Positions 60,399 through 64,000 of a DNA stretch of 64,000 bases are shown here, in pieces (position 1 is the stretch's first letter; each line of letters opens with the position of its first letter). The notes below the pieces were generated by a model that had not been told where the DNA came from, did not search any database, and saw nothing but the letters and a program-made list of their open reading frames with translations. Source of the DNA: Erysipelotrichales bacterium (GTDB lineage: Bacteria > Bacillota_I > Bacilli_A > Erysipelotrichales > Erysipelotrichaceae); NCBI GenBank assembly GCA_910575705.1, contig CAJTFG010000001.1, forward strand, positions 372,001-436,000, read 5' to 3'. The translations under genes and the position numbers were made by a program.

Positions 60399-61500
60399 AT
60401 ACATTAAAGCGGAAATGCAGGATATCGCCATCCTGAACGACATATTCCTTTCCTTCACTTCGCAGTTTACCTGCTTCCTTGATCGCATGTTCGCTTTCCA
60501 GCTCATCGATATCTTCAAAGGAATAGGCTTCTGCACGAATAAATCCTCTTTCGAAATCCGTATGGATCACTCCGGCACACTGCGGAGCTTTCATACCCCT
60601 GTGAAATGTCCATGCCCGGCATTCATCTTCTCCGGCTGTTAAAAACGTACATAGATCCAAGATCGCATATGCACTCTTGATCACCTGATCCAAACCAGAT
60701 TCCCGAATGCCGAGATCCTGTAAGAAGAGATCTTTTTCTTCCTTATCCAGCTCTGACAATTCTTCTTCGATCTTTGCACATATCGGCACGACCCGGTTAT
60801 GTTCCTTTTCCGCATGTTCTTTTACCTGACAGTAATACTCATTGCTTTGCGGATCGGCAATCTCTTCCTCGGACATATTCGCAACATAGATCATCGGTTT
60901 CATCGTCAGTAAAGAAAAGTTTTTTACTAATAAACGTTCATCCTCATCCAAGTCTACGCTGCGTGCGGCTTTCCCGGCATTCAACGCTTCCGCGATCCTT
61001 TTTAAAACGGCACACTCCGCCAAAGCATCTTTATCGCGGTTGGTTATCGCCTTGCGTTCAATCTTTCCGATACGATTTTCCACGGTTTGTAAATCCGCCA
61101 TAATCAATTCCAGATTGATGATCTCGATATCGCGCAGCGGATCTACAGAACCCTCTACATGAGTGATATCCGCATCATCAAAGCAGCGAACGACATGACA
61201 TATCGCATCCGTAAGGCGTATATTGCTTAAAAACTGATTGCCTAACCCTTCTCCTTTGCTGGCACCCTTCACCAGACCGGCAATATCCGTAAATTCAAAT
61301 GTCGTATAAATCGTCTTCTTCGGATGAAACAGCTCTGCCAGACGATCCACACGATGATCCGGTACCTCTACGACACCGACATTCGGCTGTATGGTCGCAA
61401 AAGGGTAATTCGCTGCCTCCACCTGACTTTTGGTAATCGCATTAAATAAGGTAGACTTTCCGACATTCGGAAGTCCGACAATTCCTGCAGTTAACGGCAT
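60397..61500 (-). CDS. ychF: Ribosome-binding ATPase YchF (Obg family)
   Basis: Encodes 367 residues (usual 363-366). P-loop GLPNVGKSTLFNAIT (about 7-21), switch DIAGLVKGASKGEGLGNQFLSNIR, coiled-coil insert, and C-terminal TGS domain (about 280-367, TFLTAGEDECRAWTFHRGMKAPQCAGVIHTDFERGFIRAEAY). YchF/OLA1 prefers ATP, binds ribosomes and is linked to stress control. Conserved across bacteria. Confidence 0.98.
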   Translation of the reverse strand: MPLTAGIVGLPNVGKSTLFNAITKSQVEAANYPFATIQPNVGVVEVPDHRVDRLAELFHPKKTIYTTFEFTDIAGLVKGASKGEGLGNQFLSNIRLTDAICHVVRCFDDADITHVEGSVDPLRDIEIINLELIMADLQTVENRIGKIERKAITNRDKDALAECAVLKRIAEALNAGKAARSVDLDEDERLLVKNFSLLTMKPMIYVANMSEEEIADPQSNEYYCQVKEHAEKEHNRVVPICAKIEEELSELDKEEKDLFLQDLGIRESGLDQVIKSAYAILDLCTFLTAGEDECRAWTFHRGMKAPQCAGVIHTDFERGFIRAEAYSFEDIDELESEHAIKEAGKLRSEGKEYVVQDGDILHFRFNV

Positions 61501-61555
61501 ACTATCATCCTCTCCATCTTATTGTCATTCTGCCTCTTCATCATGGTATATCCTT

Positions 61556-62719
61556 CTAAAAAGCAGCTTGGAATATACGCAAGATATCCTCTTTCGTCAA
61601 TGTCCGATATGCTTGTTTCGTTTCCAATGCCGCCTTTTTTGCCATCGCTTCAAAACAATCCGTATCGGTGATCCCGGCTTCCCGCAATGTAGAAGGAAGT
61701 CCCAACTTTTGAAAATATTCCGCCGTACGACGAATGCCTTCTTTCGCTGTCTGCATCGGATCTTGCACAGACAAAGAAACATCCCATACATTACGTGCAT
61801 ACTCCGCAAACTTATCCACCGTAGTTTCATCTAAAACATATTCCATCCAGTGCGGCGTTAATATCGCCAAGCCCGCTCCGTGTGTAATATCATAATAAGC
61901 GCTGAGCTGATGTTCCATCGGATGCACGCTCCACGGTATATTTTTACCTAGTTTCAATACATTGTTCATCGCCCAAGAACCCGTCCACATCAAATTCGCT
62001 CTCGCTTCATAGTCATCCGGCTGTGCGATTGCTTTACTGCCATACGCTATGCACGTTTTTAAAAGACCTTCTGCCATGCGATCCTGCATATAGCCTTCTT
62101 CCTTAGAAAAATAAGCTTCTATTATATGACTCATAATATCCGCAGTACCGGCTGCTGTCTGATAAGCATTCACCGTAAACGTATACGTCGGATCCAATAT
62201 GCTCGCCTTCGGCCGCATATCCGGATGCGCAAAGCCTTTTTTATCGTTTGTATCCATATTGGAAATAACCGCAGAACGTCCCATCTCGCTTCCGGTAGCT
62301 GTCAATGTTAATACCGTAACGACCGGCAAAACACTTACGATGCGAGAAGGATCTATAAGCAGATCCCAAGCGTCTCCTTCATACGATACCGCCGCTGCGA
62401 CTGCCTTGGCGCAGTCAATAGCAGAACCGCCGCCGACAGGGACGACGACTTCAACATCGTATTGACGGCAGATATCCACGCCTTTACGAACGCTTGTAAT
62501 GCGCGGATTCGGCTCTACGCCGCTAAGTTCCCAAAAGGCGATTCCTTCCTTTTTCAATAGATCGCATATCGTATCATAAATCCCATTTCGCTTGATACTG
62601 CCGCCGCCGTAAACAAGCAATACCCGCTTTCCATATTCGGTTATGATTTTCGGAAGATGACGAATTTGTCCCTTACCGAAATAAATGTCGGTAGGAATGG
62701 AATATATAAAGTTTTCCAT
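61556..62719 (-). CDS. Iron-containing alcohol dehydrogenase (BdhA/YqhD-like)
   Basis: Encodes 387 residues of the group III, metal-dependent alcohol dehydrogenases. NAD(P)-binding VYGGGSIKRNG (about 37), PVGGGSAIDCAKAVA (about 94), and metal ligands in GTADIMSHIIEAYF (Asp and His) and PMEHQLSAYYDITHGAGLA (two His). Close to butanol dehydrogenase and YqhD in layout; it probably reduces aldehydes with NAD(P)H. It begins at the stop of the DUF951 gene, so it is translated with it; the link in function is unclear. Confidence 0.93.
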   Translation of the reverse strand: MENFIYSIPTDIYFGKGQIRHLPKIITEYGKRVLLVYGGGSIKRNGIYDTICDLLKKEGIAFWELSGVEPNPRITSVRKGVDICRQYDVEVVVPVGGGSAIDCAKAVAAAVSYEGDAWDLLIDPSRIVSVLPVVTVLTLTATGSEMGRSAVISNMDTNDKKGFAHPDMRPKASILDPTYTFTVNAYQTAAGTADIMSHIIEAYFSKEEGYMQDRMAEGLLKTCIAYGSKAIAQPDDYEARANLMWTGSWAMNNVLKLGKNIPWSVHPMEHQLSAYYDITHGAGLAILTPHWMEYVLDETTVDKFAEYARNVWDVSLSVQDPMQTAKEGIRRTAEYFQKLGLPSTLREAGITDTDCFEAMAKKAALETKQAYRTLTKEDILRIFQAAF

Positions 62720-62922
62720 TATGCTTCCCCCTTATCTTCTGCTTTCTGTACAACCCTTTTCAGTTTTTTATCAAACTTCGAGCGCGGCATCAACACACTT
62801 GTGCCGCATCCCTGACACTTGATTCGTATATCCGCACCCATACGGATGATCTCCCACTGCTTGGACTTATGACAAGGATGTTCCTTTTTCATCTCCACGA
62901 TATCATGCAGATCATATTCCAT
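62719..62922 (-). CDS. DUF951 protein
   Basis: Encodes 67 residues. DUF951 landmarks: HDIVEMKKEHPCHKSKQWEIIRMGADIRIKCQGCG, with a CxxC and one upstream Cys that may bind a metal, and VLMPRSKFDKKLKRV. A small conserved Firmicutes protein often next to ychF; function unknown. It overlaps folD by 11 bp and the dehydrogenase by 1 bp. Confidence 0.93.
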   Translation of the reverse strand: MEYDLHDIVEMKKEHPCHKSKQWEIIRMGADIRIKCQGCGTSVLMPRSKFDKKLKRVVQKAEDKGEA

Positions 62923-63778
62923 ATATATTCTCCCTTCGCTTATAAGACTCCATCGTATTTTCTAAAAGCATGGCAATGGTCATCGGACCGACACCCTTCG
63001 GTACCGGTGTAATATAGGAGACCATATCTTTTACATCTTCAAAATCAACATCTCCGCACAGCTTATTATGCTCATCGCGGTTTACTCCCACATCGATGAC
63101 GACCGCTCCCTTTTTTATCCATTCATGATTGATAAGACGCGGTTTCCCGACGGCAACTACGAGAATATCCCCACGCTTGGCCACTTCTTTGATATCCTTT
63201 GTTTGGGAATGGCATACCGTTACCGTAGCATTCTTATTTAACAACAGCTGGGCGACCGGTTTCCCGACGATATTGCTACGGCCGATAACGACTGCTTCTT
63301 TACCGCTTAAATCATCCAGACCGATCGTCTCCAACATATATATGATACCTTTCGGCGTACAAGGCAGATATACGGGATCCTGCATCATCATCCTGCCGAT
63401 ATTATACGGATGAAAACCATCGACATCTTTTTTCGGATCGATCGCTAATAAGATCTCGCGTTCCTGTAAATGCTTGGGAAGCGGCAGCTGTACCAGAATA
63501 CCGTCCACAGCAGCATCTTGATTCAATCTCTGTACTACATTCATCAATTCCGATTGTGTTGTCTGTTCCGGTAGATGGATGAGTTCGTGATCCATTCCAA
63601 TAGCGCTGCACGCCTTTTCTTTTCCTGTTACATAAGACAGGCTGGATGGATTATCGCCAACCAAAACAACGACCAGCTTCGGTATTCGTTTTTGCTGCAG
63701 ACGCAGCTGATCCAATTCTTTTTTCAAACCGTCTTTTACTGTTTGTGCAATTTCACTTCCGTATAATATTTCGCTCAT
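62912..63778 (-). CDS. folD: Methylene-tetrahydrofolate dehydrogenase / cyclohydrolase
   Basis: FolD interconverts methylene-, methenyl- and formyl-tetrahydrofolate with NADP. The 288-residue protein has VVLVGDNPSSLSYVTGKEKAC (catalytic Lys in this motif), VQLPLPKHL, DVDGFHPYNIGRM, PCTPKGI, VVIGRSNIVGKPVAQLL and VGVNRDE. The start is MSEILYG with AGGAG 8 bp upstream; an ATG six codons earlier is not supported. It works with Fhs (46.6 kb). Confidence 0.97.
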   Translation of the reverse strand: MSEILYGSEIAQTVKDGLKKELDQLRLQQKRIPKLVVVLVGDNPSSLSYVTGKEKACSAIGMDHELIHLPEQTTQSELMNVVQRLNQDAAVDGILVQLPLPKHLQEREILLAIDPKKDVDGFHPYNIGRMMMQDPVYLPCTPKGIIYMLETIGLDDLSGKEAVVIGRSNIVGKPVAQLLLNKNATVTVCHSQTKDIKEVAKRGDILVVAVGKPRLINHEWIKKGAVVIDVGVNRDEHNKLCGDVDFEDVKDMVSYITPVPKGVGPMTIAMLLENTMESYKRRENIYGI

Positions 63779-63789
63779 ATATCGATCTC

Positions 63790-64000
63790 CTAACATCCTT
63801 CATTGCTGTCCAGTATGATCGTAACCGGACCGTCATTGAGTAATTCCACCTTCATATCTGCCCCAAAAATTCCTGTTTCTACATGTATGCCCATCGATTC
63901 TATCACTTGATTGAAGTATTCATATAAAGGCTTTGCCGTTTCCGGTCGTGCCGCATCCGTAAATCCCGGTCTTCTCCCTCGACGGCAATCAGCATACAGC
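63790..64000 (-). CDS. dtd: D-aminoacyl-tRNA deacylase, partial
   Basis: The C-terminal 69 codons are present; the rest lies beyond the window edge. Conserved end of Dtd: [18 protein letters not shown], then [26 protein letters not shown] (the family Gly-x-Phe-Gly-Ala-x-Met motif and NDGPVT). It removes D-amino acids from mischarged tRNAs. It ends 11 bp before the folD start, so the genes form an operon with folD, DUF951 and the dehydrogenase. Confidence 0.92.
   Translation of the reverse strand, partial: LYADCRRGRRPGFTDAARPETAKPLYEYFNQVIESMGIHVETGIFGADMKVELLNDGPVTIILDSNEGC

Overview
The window looks like a chromosomal segment of a low-to-moderate GC, anaerobic Bacillota (Firmicutes), most like the gut Erysipelotrichia. 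Evidence: strong AGGAGG ribosome sites, a T-box before metG, oxygen-sensitive glycyl radical enzymes, a DarA-type cyclic-di-AMP receptor, bactofilin, and a ychF / DUF951 / folD block. The genus is inference. I saw no rRNA or tRNA gene and no CRISPR array.

Layout. 0-16 kb is a polymorphic-toxin locus: a 2886-residue YD-repeat (Rhs/WapA-type) protein with LysM and DNRLRE-like domains, two small exported proteins in the same operon, and three 5'-truncated orphan toxin modules with candidate immunity genes. Each orphan is preceded by the same ~150-bp element. 16.4-21.4 kb holds an IS256-like relic, a GntR regulator, a Phd/ParE toxin-antitoxin pair, an AIM24-family gene, an RmlD-like reductase and deoC. 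24-36.5 kb carries two parallel sugar modules, each with a DeoR regulator, a NanE-like epimerase, a glycyl radical enzyme (GRE) and its activase; the second also has an Fsa-type aldolase. 37.7-51 kb is mostly housekeeping (rpmE, bactofilin, metG, RDD proteins, nitroreductase, fhs, purD). 51.5-58.9 kb is a defence island: AbiE, then a type II CBASS operon, then an IS256-family element. 59-64 kb returns to housekeeping (darA, patatin, ychF, alcohol dehydrogenase, folD, dtd).

The most unusual content is in the long apparent intergenic gaps. Thirteen short cassettes occur at about 21.6-24.0, 36.7-37.7, 46.3-46.6 (reverse strand) and 48.5-49.7 kb. Each begins at GCACGATTTCT, read as (S/G/C)-T-I-S, runs 55-92 codons without a stop, and ends at CAGCGTCCGGCTCTG, read as Q-R-P-A-L, soon followed by a stop. 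In all 13 the distance between the boxes is a multiple of three, although the interiors share almost no sequence. Each right box opens a nested two-stem hairpin whose stems show compensatory base changes. None has a convincing start codon of its own. They look like silent, interchangeable 3' ends for a variable extracellular protein encoded elsewhere. The RPAL ending, GC-rich box and hairpin recall the 3' end of diversity-generating-retroelement target genes, but no reverse transcriptase, recombinase or expressed full-length gene is present here.

How the parts relate: the Rhs locus, the cassette library and the AbiE/CBASS island are accessory systems for competition, surface variation and phage defence, set between conserved metabolic operons. 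The GRE modules suggest anaerobic catabolism of sugar phosphates, with dedicated DeoR-type control.
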